From NCBI GenBank assembly GCA_963992225.1, contig CAXDTK010000351.1:1-5005 (forward strand): DNA of 5,005 nt, in the 5' to 3' direction. The position numbers and the translations under genes were made by a program. Below the pieces are notes generated by a model. It was given only the letters and a program-made list of their open reading frames with translations. It had not been told where the DNA came from and made no database searches. The stretch's first letter is position 1, and each line of letters opens with the position of its first letter. This DNA comes from Pelomonas sp963992225 (GTDB lineage Bacteria; Pseudomonadota; Gammaproteobacteria; Burkholderiales; Burkholderiaceae_C). Shown here piece by piece: positions 1 through 5,005 of this stretch.

Positions 1-270
1 CTCTACAACCACCACGAGCGCGAGGTGTTCGCGGCCGTGATGGATGCGTCCAAGGACTATCCCGAGATCGCCGGCAGCAAGGACCTCCTGTGCGATGTGG
101 CCTGCGTGGCCCTGAACCGCCTGCCGCCGCGCTACATCCGCCACGAGGTGGACTTCAGCTTCTACCTGACCGAGCACGAGCGCGTCGAGATCGACAACGC
201 CATCACCGAGGCGGTTGGCTACGCCTTCAACTTCGTGCAGGCGCGCACCGCGCTGCGGGCGCGCAAGTGA
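1..270 (+). CDS. ComFB-family protein (late competence development protein ComFB domain), C-terminal part
   Basis: Frame 1 is open from the first base to a TGA at 268-270, giving 89 residues with the start lying before the window; the GTG at 25 is internal, since coding-like sequence precedes it. The visible protein matches the ComFB domain pattern: an N-terminal helix (LYNHHEREVF), then a segment LLCDVACVALNRLPPRY at about residues 30-46, then DFSFYLTEHERVEID and a C-terminal helix ending in FNFVQAR. The ALNRLPPRY block is the family's hallmark. ComFB was named from the Bacillus comF operon, and recent work on cyanobacterial and other homologues describes it as a cyclic-di-GMP (c-di-NMP) binding domain; a signalling role here is inference. 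The cysteine cluster I recall just before the hallmark in Bacillus ComFB is not conserved; two differently placed cysteines are present. The gene faces nadB tail-to-tail with a 28-bp gap. Family assignment is fairly sure; cellular role is unknown. Confidence 0.8.
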   Translation, partial: LYNHHEREVFAAVMDASKDYPEIAGSKDLLCDVACVALNRLPPRYIRHEVDFSFYLTEHERVEIDNAITEAVGYAFNFVQARTALRARK

Positions 271-273
271 GCC

Positions 274-295
274 GCGGGGCAAGTCGTGGCCCCGC
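274..295. terminator. GC-rich hairpin between convergent stop codons, possible bidirectional terminator
   Basis: GCGGGGC (274-280) and GCCCCGC (289-295) form a perfect 7-bp, all-G/C stem around the 8-base loop AAGTCGTG. It lies exactly between the stop codon of the ComFB gene (268-270) and that of nadB (299-301), where a shared terminator would be expected. Neither strand has a T-tract after the stem, so it is not a canonical intrinsic terminator; in such GC-rich DNA a chance stem of this size is possible. Confidence 0.4.
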
Positions 296-298
296 CCC

Positions 299-1915
299 TC
301 AGCGCCGCCTTCTCTCGCTGATCAACACCGTCGGGAAACTCACCGGCAGCGTCTGCGGGTAGTCGCGGCTGTAGTGCAGGCCGCGGCTCTCGTGGCGCAG
401 CAGCGCCGAGCGCACGATGAGCTCGGCGCAGTCCACCAGGTTGCGCAGCTCCAGCAGGTCGCGGCTGACGCGGAAGTTGGCGTAGTAGTCGTCGATCTCG
501 CCACGCAGCAGCTGGATGCGGTGCAGCGCCCGCTCCAGGCGCTTGGTGGTGCGCACGATGCCGACGTAGTTCCACATCAGCAGCCGCAACTCGTCCCAGT
601 TGTGGGCAATGACGACCTGCTCGTCGGCGTTCTCGACCTGGCTCTCGTCCCAGGCCGGGATGGGCGCCGCATCCGGCGCGGCGCGCGACAGGATGTCGGC
701 CGCGCAGGTCTGGCCCAGCACCACGCATTCCAGCAGCGAATTGCTGGCCAGCCGGTTGGCGCCGTGCAGGCCGGTGTAGCCGGTCTCGCCCACGGCATAC
801 AGGCCCGGCAGGTCGCAGCGGCCGGCCAGGTCGGTCACCGCACCGCCGCAGGTGAAATGCACCGCCGGCACCACCGGGATGGGCTGGCGCGCAATGTCGA
901 TGCCCAGTTTCAGGCAGCGGGCGTGGATGGTGGGGAAATGCTCGATGAGGAAGGCTTCGCCGAGATGCGTCGCGTCCAGCCACACATGGTCCAGGCCGTG
1001 CTTCTTCATCTCGAAGTCGATGGCGCGGGCCACGATGTCGCGCGGCGCCAGCTCCATGCGCTCGTCGTGCGCGGCCATGAAGCGCGTGCCGTCGGGCAAC
1101 TTGAGATGACCGCCCTCGCCGCGCAGCGCCTCGGTGATCAGGAAGCTGCGCTCCTGCGGGTGGTAGAGGCAGGTCGGGTGGAACTGGATGAACTCCATGT
1201 TCGCGACGCGGCAGCCGGCCCGCCAGGCCATGGCGATGCCGTCGCCGGTGGAGGTGTCGGGGTTGGTGGTGTAGCGGTAGACCTTGCCGGCGCCGCCGGT
1301 GGCCAGCACGACGGCACGCGAGGCCAGCGCCTCGACGCGCTGGGTGTCGATGTCCAGCGCGTAGACGCCGTAGACGCGCGGCGGCCCCTCGTCGGCGCCC
1401 AGCCGCTGCACATGCCGCGAGGTGATGAGGTCCAGCGCCATCCAGCGCTCGCGCAGCGTGATGTTGGGGTGGCGGCGCGCGGCGCCCAGCAGCTGGTCGT
1501 GGATGGCCTTGCCGGTGGCGTCGGCCGCATGGGCGATGCGGCGCACCGCATGGCCGCCTTCGCGGGTGAGGTGCAGGCCCAGCGGGCCGTCGTCGTCGGG
1601 CGTGAACGGCACGCCCTGCGCCACCAGCCAGCCCACCGCCGCGGCGCTGCGCTCGGCGATGAAGCGGGCCGTGGTCTCGTCCACCAGGCCGGCGCCGGCG
1701 TCCTGGGTGTCGCGCACATGGCTCTCGATGCTGTCGTCGCTGCCCAGCACGCCGACGATGCCGCCCTGCGCCCAGGCGGTGGCGGCTTCGGTGAGCTCGC
1801 GTTTGGCCAGCACGACGACGGGCACGGTGTCGGCCAGGTGCAGGGCCACGGTGAGGCCGGCCAGGCCGGCGCCGATGATGACGACGGGTTCGTCGCCGGT
1901 GGAGGCAGCAGTCAT
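299..1915 (-). CDS. nadB: L-aspartate oxidase NadB (EC 1.4.3.16)
   Basis: This is a cytoplasmic FAD enzyme that oxidises L-aspartate to iminoaspartate, the first step of de novo NAD synthesis; NadA then condenses the product with dihydroxyacetone phosphate to give quinolinate. The 538-residue product is nearly the length of E. coli NadB (about 540) and aligns with it throughout. Visible landmarks are the FAD-binding GAGLAG at residues 15-20, AWAQGG at 47-52, LTREGGH at 116-122 (E119 matches the active-site Glu121 of E. coli), QFHPT at 244-248 (H246), TEALRGEG at 261-268, APRDIVARAI at 290-299 (R292 matches catalytic Arg290), H353, and GLHGANRLASNSLLE at 382-396 (R388). The C-terminal helical domain (about 430-515) includes NWDELRLLMWNYVGIVRTTKRLERAL and SRGLHYSRDYP. 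All expected residues are intact. The ATG at 1915 puts the Rossmann motif close to the N-terminus as in homologues, although no strong ribosome binding site precedes it. No nadA or nadC is in the window. Confidence 0.98.
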   Translation of the reverse strand: MTAASTGDEPVVIIGAGLAGLTVALHLADTVPVVVLAKRELTEAATAWAQGGIVGVLGSDDSIESHVRDTQDAGAGLVDETTARFIAERSAAAVGWLVAQGVPFTPDDDGPLGLHLTREGGHAVRRIAHAADATGKAIHDQLLGAARRHPNITLRERWMALDLITSRHVQRLGADEGPPRVYGVYALDIDTQRVEALASRAVVLATGGAGKVYRYTTNPDTSTGDGIAMAWRAGCRVANMEFIQFHPTCLYHPQERSFLITEALRGEGGHLKLPDGTRFMAAHDERMELAPRDIVARAIDFEMKKHGLDHVWLDATHLGEAFLIEHFPTIHARCLKLGIDIARQPIPVVPAVHFTCGGAVTDLAGRCDLPGLYAVGETGYTGLHGANRLASNSLLECVVLGQTCAADILSRAAPDAAPIPAWDESQVENADEQVVIAHNWDELRLLMWNYVGIVRTTKRLERALHRIQLLRGEIDDYYANFRVSRDLLELRNLVDCAELIVRSALLRHESRGLHYSRDYPQTLPVSFPTVLISERRRR

Positions 1916-1938
1916 GGCCGCTGATTGTCCAGCAGCCG

Positions 1939-1960
1939 AACGCTCAGCAACTTGAGCGTT
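1939..1960. repeat. 8-bp perfect inverted repeat in the nadB/peptidase divergent intergenic region
   Basis: AACGCTCA (1939-1946) and TGAGCGTT (1953-1960) are exact reverse complements separated by 6 bases, making a 22-bp dyad centred about 34 bp upstream of the nadB ATG and about 74 bp upstream of the peptidase ATG. It is less GC-rich than its surroundings and lies in non-coding DNA, so coding bias does not explain it. An alternative, overlapping 5-bp stem (GCAAC 1947-1951 with GTTGC 1958-1962) is mutually exclusive with it. It could be an operator for nadB, for the peptidase gene, or for both. I do not recognise the regulator. Confidence 0.6.
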
Positions 1961-1991
1961 GCGGCGACCGCCCGCAGCGCCGCCCGGGCCC

Positions 1992-1997
1992 TATGCT
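1992..1997 (+). promoter_or_regulatory. Possible -10 element for the S9 peptidase gene
   Basis: TATGCT matches the sigma-70 -10 consensus at four of six positions and is one of the few AT-containing spots in this intergenic region. Transcription from about 2004 would give a leader of some 20 bases carrying the ribosome binding site. No acceptable -35 hexamer lies 16-18 bp upstream, so this is only a weak candidate. Confidence 0.25.
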
Positions 1998-2010
1998 GCG
2001 CGCCACAAAA

Positions 2011-2016
2011 AGGGAG
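2011..2016 (+). promoter_or_regulatory. Ribosome binding site that fixes the peptidase start
   Basis: AGGGAG, preceded by a run of A, stands 7 bases before the ATG at 2024. The reading frame stays open further upstream (to a possible start at 1925), but that extension lacks such a site, runs through the intergenic inverted repeat, and would put about 33 residues before an otherwise typical signal peptide. This supports 2024 as the real start. Confidence 0.8.
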
Positions 2017-2023
2017 ATCCGAC

Positions 2024-4024
2024 ATGCATGCCTTGCTGCGCCTGACGCTGGGCCTTGCGGCACTGTGGCTGGCCGGCGGCCTGGCAGCTGCCGGGCCACC
2101 ACCGACCGAGGCCTTCTTCAAGGCGCCCGACATCGCGCAGGCCGTGCTGTCGCCCGATGGCCGCCGACTGGCCCTGACGACCGCGCGCGGCGCCCAGCGC
2201 ACCGGCCTGGCCGTATTCGACCTGGCCAGCGGCAAGGCGGTGCGCGCCGCGCAGTTCGCCAACGGCGACGTGACCCAGGTGCACTGGGTCAGCGACGAGC
2301 GCCTGCTGTTCAGCGTCGTGGATGCTTCCGACGGCAGCGGCCGGCCCGCAGGCGCGCCGGGGCTGTTCGCCGTCAAGGCCGATGGCCAGGAGCTGCGCCA
2401 GCTGGTGCGCCGCACGGGCCGGCCCATCGTCAGCGACGACGGCGGCCGCAACGCCCGCCTGCTGGAGTGGAACCATGTGCTGCTGCGCGTGCCCAGCCCG
2501 CGCGCCGGTGAGGCCAACGAGGAGGTGCTGATCGCCGAGGTCAGCCTCGACGAACAGCACCGGCAGACCCCGCTGTGGCTGAACACCCGCACCGGCCGCA
2601 CGCGCCCGGTGGGCATCGAGCTGCCGCGCGACGCCGTGGGCTGGCTGAGCGACGGCCACGGCGAGCTGCGCGTGGCGCTGACGCGGCGCGACGGCCGCCG
2701 CGGCGCGCTGTGGCGCGGGCCCGGCCGCCCGGACTGGCAGTCGCTGTACGACAGCAGCCTGCTCGACGCGCCGTTCACCGCGCACGCGGTGGACAACAGC
2801 GGGCAGCTGTTCGTGACCCGCAGCCAGGGCCGCGCCGGCGACGGCGTGCTGAGCCGCTACGACTTCGAGCGCCGCGCGCCCGAGGCCAAGCCGCTGGTGC
2901 TGACGCCCGGCTTCAGCTTCTCCGGCCAGGTGCTGGCCGAGGGCGACGGCGAGGCGCTGGGCGTGCGCGTGGTCACCGATGGCGAGTCGACGGTCTGGTT
3001 CGATGCCGGCCTGAAGGCGCTGCAGCAGGAGGCCGACGCCCTGTTCCCGGGCCGCATCAACCGCATCAGCTGCCGCCGCTGCGAGCAGCCCGACAGGGTG
3101 GCCCTGGTGCTGAGCTTCAGTGACCGCGACCCTGGCCGGCTGTGGGTCCACCACGCCCAGCCGGCGCCGGGCGAGAAACCCTGGCGCGCGGTCGGGCGGC
3201 TGCGCGACGATATCCAGCCCGAGGCGATGGCGGCGATGGACTTCCACCGCATCCAGGCCCGCGATGGCCGCGACCTGCCGGTCTGGGTCACGCGCAGCGA
3301 CGCGGCCGCGGGGCCGCTGCCGGCCGTCGCGCTGGTGCACGGCGGCCCCTGGGTGCGCGGCAACGTCTGGGGCTGGCATGGCCAGGCGCAGTTCCTGGCG
3401 TCGCGCGGCTATGTGGTCATCGAGCCGGAGTTCCGCGGCAGCATGGGCTACGGCCAGGCCCATTACCGCGCCGGCTTCAGGCAATGGGGCCAGGCCATGC
3501 AGGACGACGTGGCCGACGCGCTGCTGTGGGCGCAGAAGCAGGGCCTGGCCAGCGGCAAGGCCTGCATCGCCGGTGCCAGCTACGGCGGCTACAGCACGCT
3601 GATGGGGCTGGTGAAGCACCCCGAGCTGTACCGCTGCGGCGTCGCCTGGCTGGCGGTGACCGACCTGGAGCTGCTGCTCAAGGGCAGCTGGTGGGTGGAC
3701 GACGACACCAGTGGCGAATCACGCCGCCATAGCCTGCCGGACATGATCGGCAACCTGGAGAAGGACGCCGACATGATCGCCGCCCATTCACCCGTACGGC
3801 AGGCCGCGCGCATCCAGGCGCCGGTCATGCTGGCCTTCGGCGAGGACGACCGCCGCGTGCCGCTGGCCCACGGCAGGCGCATGCGCGACGCGCTGCGCGA
3901 GGCCGGCAACGAGCCGGTCTGGCTGACCTACCCCGGCGAGGGCCATGGCTTCGGCAGCCTGAAGCACCGCATCGACTTCGCCGAGCGCATGGCCGCCTTC
4001 CTCGCGCGCCACCTTCAGCCCTGA
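2024..4024 (+). CDS. Secreted S9-family serine peptidase (prolyl oligopeptidase / acylaminoacyl-peptidase type)
   Basis: The 666-residue product starts with a signal peptide (MHALLRLTLGLAALWLAGG, probable cleavage after the AAA at 21-23), so it should act in the periplasm or outside the cell. Residues of about 30-395 form the divergent beta-propeller-like N-terminal region typical of S9 peptidases, opening with FFKAPDIAQAVLSPDGRRLAL. Residues of about 405-666 are the alpha/beta-hydrolase domain: HGGP at 439-442 (oxyanion region), FRGSMGYG at 470-477, the nucleophile motif GASYGG with Ser519, GEDDRRVP with Asp609 as the likely acid, and EGHGF with His641. The triad is complete, so the enzyme is probably active, hydrolysing short peptides or N-terminally blocked peptides; exact specificity cannot be read from sequence. 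A CxxC (C350, C353) lies near the end of the propeller region. The gene diverges from nadB and overlaps the next gene tail-to-tail. Some relatives are annotated simply as alpha/beta hydrolases. Confidence 0.93.
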   Translation: MHALLRLTLGLAALWLAGGLAAAGPPPTEAFFKAPDIAQAVLSPDGRRLALTTARGAQRTGLAVFDLASGKAVRAAQFANGDVTQVHWVSDERLLFSVVDASDGSGRPAGAPGLFAVKADGQELRQLVRRTGRPIVSDDGGRNARLLEWNHVLLRVPSPRAGEANEEVLIAEVSLDEQHRQTPLWLNTRTGRTRPVGIELPRDAVGWLSDGHGELRVALTRRDGRRGALWRGPGRPDWQSLYDSSLLDAPFTAHAVDNSGQLFVTRSQGRAGDGVLSRYDFERRAPEAKPLVLTPGFSFSGQVLAEGDGEALGVRVVTDGESTVWFDAGLKALQQEADALFPGRINRISCRRCEQPDRVALVLSFSDRDPGRLWVHHAQPAPGEKPWRAVGRLRDDIQPEAMAAMDFHRIQARDGRDLPVWVTRSDAAAGPLPAVALVHGGPWVRGNVWGWHGQAQFLASRGYVVIEPEFRGSMGYGQAHYRAGFRQWGQAMQDDVADALLWAQKQGLASGKACIAGASYGGYSTLMGLVKHPELYRCGVAWLAVTDLELLLKGSWWVDDDTSGESRRHSLPDMIGNLEKDADMIAAHSPVRQAARIQAPVMLAFGEDDRRVPLAHGRRMRDALREAGNEPVWLTYPGEGHGFGSLKHRIDFAERMAAFLARHLQP

Positions 4025-4896
4025 TCGCGGAAGCCGTTGCCGTGCCGCCGCCAGTCCGGCGGCATCCACAGGTGGGCCAGGCGCAGGCCCCAGGTCTTCT
4101 CGCGGGCCATGTCACGGAACATGGCCCGCCATTCGTGCGCGTTGAGCCAGAACAGGTTGTGCGTCGGGAAGGGGTGCTCCAGGCCGTAGTCCACCGGCTC
4201 CTCTTCGGGCACGAAGCTGCCGAACAGGCGGTCGAAGACGATCAGCGTGCCGCCGAAGTTGCGGTCGATGTACTGCGGGTTGCGGCCATGGTGGGCGCGG
4301 TGGTGGCTGGGCGTGTTGAAGACGAACTCGAACCAGGCCGGCATCTTCGTCACCCAGGTGGTGTGCACGAAGAACTGGTAGCCCAGGTTGAGCGACAGCG
4401 CGAACAGCACCCAGCGCGGCTCGAAGCCCAACCACACGGCCGGCACGTAGAACAGCCAGTTGCCGGCGACGGCGTAGAACCAGCTCTGCCGCAGCGCCGT
4501 GCCGAAGTTCATCTTCTCGGAGCCGTGGTGCACGACGTGCGCACACCAGAACCAGCGGATGCGGTGGCTGGCGCGGTGGAAGCCGTAGTACAGCAGCTCC
4601 ACGAACAGGAACAGCGCGACGAAGCGCCACGGCGTGATGTCTATCGTGAACAGCCGGTGGTCGTAGACCCAGCCCAGCGCCGGCAGCACCAGCACGACCA
4701 GCAGCACCAGGTCCACGACCAGGTAGCTGCCGCCGCTGTTCAGGCTGTCGAAGCTGTCGCGCCAGTCGAACACGCCGGTGCGGCGAAAGCGCCAGGCCTC
4801 CAGCGCCAGGAACACGGCGAACACCGGCGACAGCACCAGCAGCGTCAGGTCGCGCCAGTCGCCATGCCGGTGGTAGAGGTCGAGCAGCAGATCCAT
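4015..4896 (-). CDS. Sterol desaturase / fatty acid hydroxylase family membrane protein
   Basis: The 293-residue product has the three histidine clusters that bind the di-iron centre of the FA_hydroxylase superfamily: HRASH (107-111), HVVHH (120-124) and HHRAHH (198-203), with a further H178 between them. Hydrophobic stretches at about 17-34, 57-76, 90-105, 139-157 and 161-177 indicate an integral inner-membrane protein with the histidines on the cytoplasmic side, as known for the family. The block NTPSHHRAHHGRNPQYIDRNFGGTLIVFDRLFGSF is the family's most diagnostic stretch. Members use O2 to hydroxylate or desaturate lipids such as sterols, fatty acids, alkylglycerols or carotenoids; the substrate here cannot be told and no lipid genes are adjacent. 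The ATG at 4896 is the best start, although its only purine-rich leader (GGGGG) is just one base from the ATG, too close for a normal ribosome binding site. Its last 10 bp overlap the end of the convergent peptidase gene. Confidence 0.93.
   Translation of the reverse strand: MDLLLDLYHRHGDWRDLTLLVLSPVFAVFLALEAWRFRRTGVFDWRDSFDSLNSGGSYLVVDLVLLVVLVLPALGWVYDHRLFTIDITPWRFVALFLFVELLYYGFHRASHRIRWFWCAHVVHHGSEKMNFGTALRQSWFYAVAGNWLFYVPAVWLGFEPRWVLFALSLNLGYQFFVHTTWVTKMPAWFEFVFNTPSHHRAHHGRNPQYIDRNFGGTLIVFDRLFGSFVPEEEPVDYGLEHPFPTHNLFWLNAHEWRAMFRDMAREKTWGLRLAHLWMPPDWRRHGNGFRDQG
4102..4129. repeat. 11-bp perfect inverted repeat inside the 3' end of the hydroxylase gene
   Basis: GCGGGCCATGT (4102-4112) and ACATGGCCCGC (4119-4129) are exact reverse complements around the 6-base loop CACGGA. 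On the minus strand the repeat encodes RAMFRDMAR in the hydroxylase (about residues 257-265). It starts 78 bases after the stop of the peptidase gene, so in peptidase mRNA it would form a strong stem in the 3' untranslated region. No T-tract follows on either strand. Confidence 0.65.
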
Positions 4897-4906
4897 GCCC
4901 CCGATG

Positions 4907-4941
4907 TTGACGCCAAAGCGCGCCGGTTTCTTGACCGCAAA
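4907..4941. repeat. Two direct copies of an 11-bp motif upstream of the hydroxylase gene
   Basis: TTGACGCCAAA (4907-4917) and TTGACCGCAAA (4931-4941) agree at 9 of 11 positions and start 24 bp apart. On the strand of the gene they read TTTGSSGTCAA. Each contains the dyad TTG-N4-CAA. A third partial copy, TTGACA, lies at 4952-4957. They sit 11 to 62 bp upstream of the hydroxylase ATG, where an operator could be. The remaining upstream DNA to the window end shows no recognisable promoter or gene. Confidence 0.4.
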
Positions 4942-5005
4942 CCCGCGTCTTTTGACAGATCGCGCCAGCCCTGGGGGGAACCCGCAGCGGCCGCGGCCGG
5001 CGCGG

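Noticed and set aside
1856..1870. Near-perfect palindrome GCCGGCC-A-GGCCGGC in the nadB coding region.
   Set aside because: It encodes the repeated AGLAGL of the FAD-binding glycine motif with GC-ending codons, so protein constraint and codon bias explain it.
215..1924. A 569-codon open frame on the + strand covering almost all of nadB in antisense.
   Set aside because: It is the mirror of a strongly GC-biased gene; its product is low-complexity, rich in A, G, V, H and Q with no recognisable domain, while the minus strand encodes a textbook NadB.
1925..2023. A longer peptidase reading frame starting at 1925.
   Set aside because: The extra 33 residues have no export or domain features, overlap the inverted repeat, and lack the ribosome binding site that precedes the ATG at 2024.
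1991..3619. A 542-codon open frame on the minus strand opposite the S9 peptidase gene.
   Set aside because: Same codon-bias effect: an A/Q/R/H-rich product with no motif, opposite a gene with a complete signal peptide and catalytic triad.
4952..4957. Perfect -35-like hexamer TTGACA on the + strand near the window end.
   Set aside because: The DNA 16-18 bp downstream is a G-run with no -10 resemblance, and no + strand gene start is visible after it.
4987..5000. GCGGCCGCGGCCGG run that could suggest a repeat or a regulatory palindrome.
   Set aside because: Simple G/C strings like this are expected in DNA of this composition, and the window ends too soon to judge.

Overview
This 5 kb window is very GC-rich (estimated by eye at near 70%) and densely coded, with strong GC bias at third codon positions. 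It looks like ordinary chromosome from a high-GC proteobacterium. A betaproteobacterium of the order Burkholderiales (Roseateles/Rubrivivax/Ideonella-like) is my best guess from composition and gene types, but no marker gene here settles it.

Layout: (1) Positions 1-270, + strand: the 3' part of a ComFB-domain gene whose start lies before the window. (2) Positions 299-1915, - strand: a complete nadB (L-aspartate oxidase), convergent with the ComFB gene. A GC-rich hairpin sits in the 28-bp gap between the two stop codons. (3) Positions 1916-2023: a 108-bp divergent intergenic region holding an 8-bp perfect inverted repeat near nadB, and a ribosome binding site with a possible -10 element near the next gene. 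(4) Positions 2024-4024, + strand: a complete secreted S9-family (prolyl oligopeptidase type) serine peptidase. (5) Positions 4015-4896, - strand: a complete integral-membrane sterol desaturase/fatty acid hydroxylase family protein. Its 3' end overlaps the peptidase gene tail-to-tail by 10 bp. (6) Positions 4897-5005: the upstream region of the hydroxylase gene, with a tandem near-repeat of an 11-bp motif and no recognisable gene.

Each of the four genes points the opposite way to its neighbour, so none forms an operon with another visible here, and they do not appear to make one pathway: NAD biosynthesis (nadB), a probable cyclic-dinucleotide-sensing protein (ComFB), periplasmic peptide hydrolysis (S9 peptidase) and lipid hydroxylation (FA_hydroxylase). 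I see no mobile element, tRNA, rRNA, CRISPR array or phage gene. I found no convincing undescribed system. The points most worth a second look are three repeat structures (1939-1960, 4102-4129, 4907-4941) and the divergent ComFB variant.
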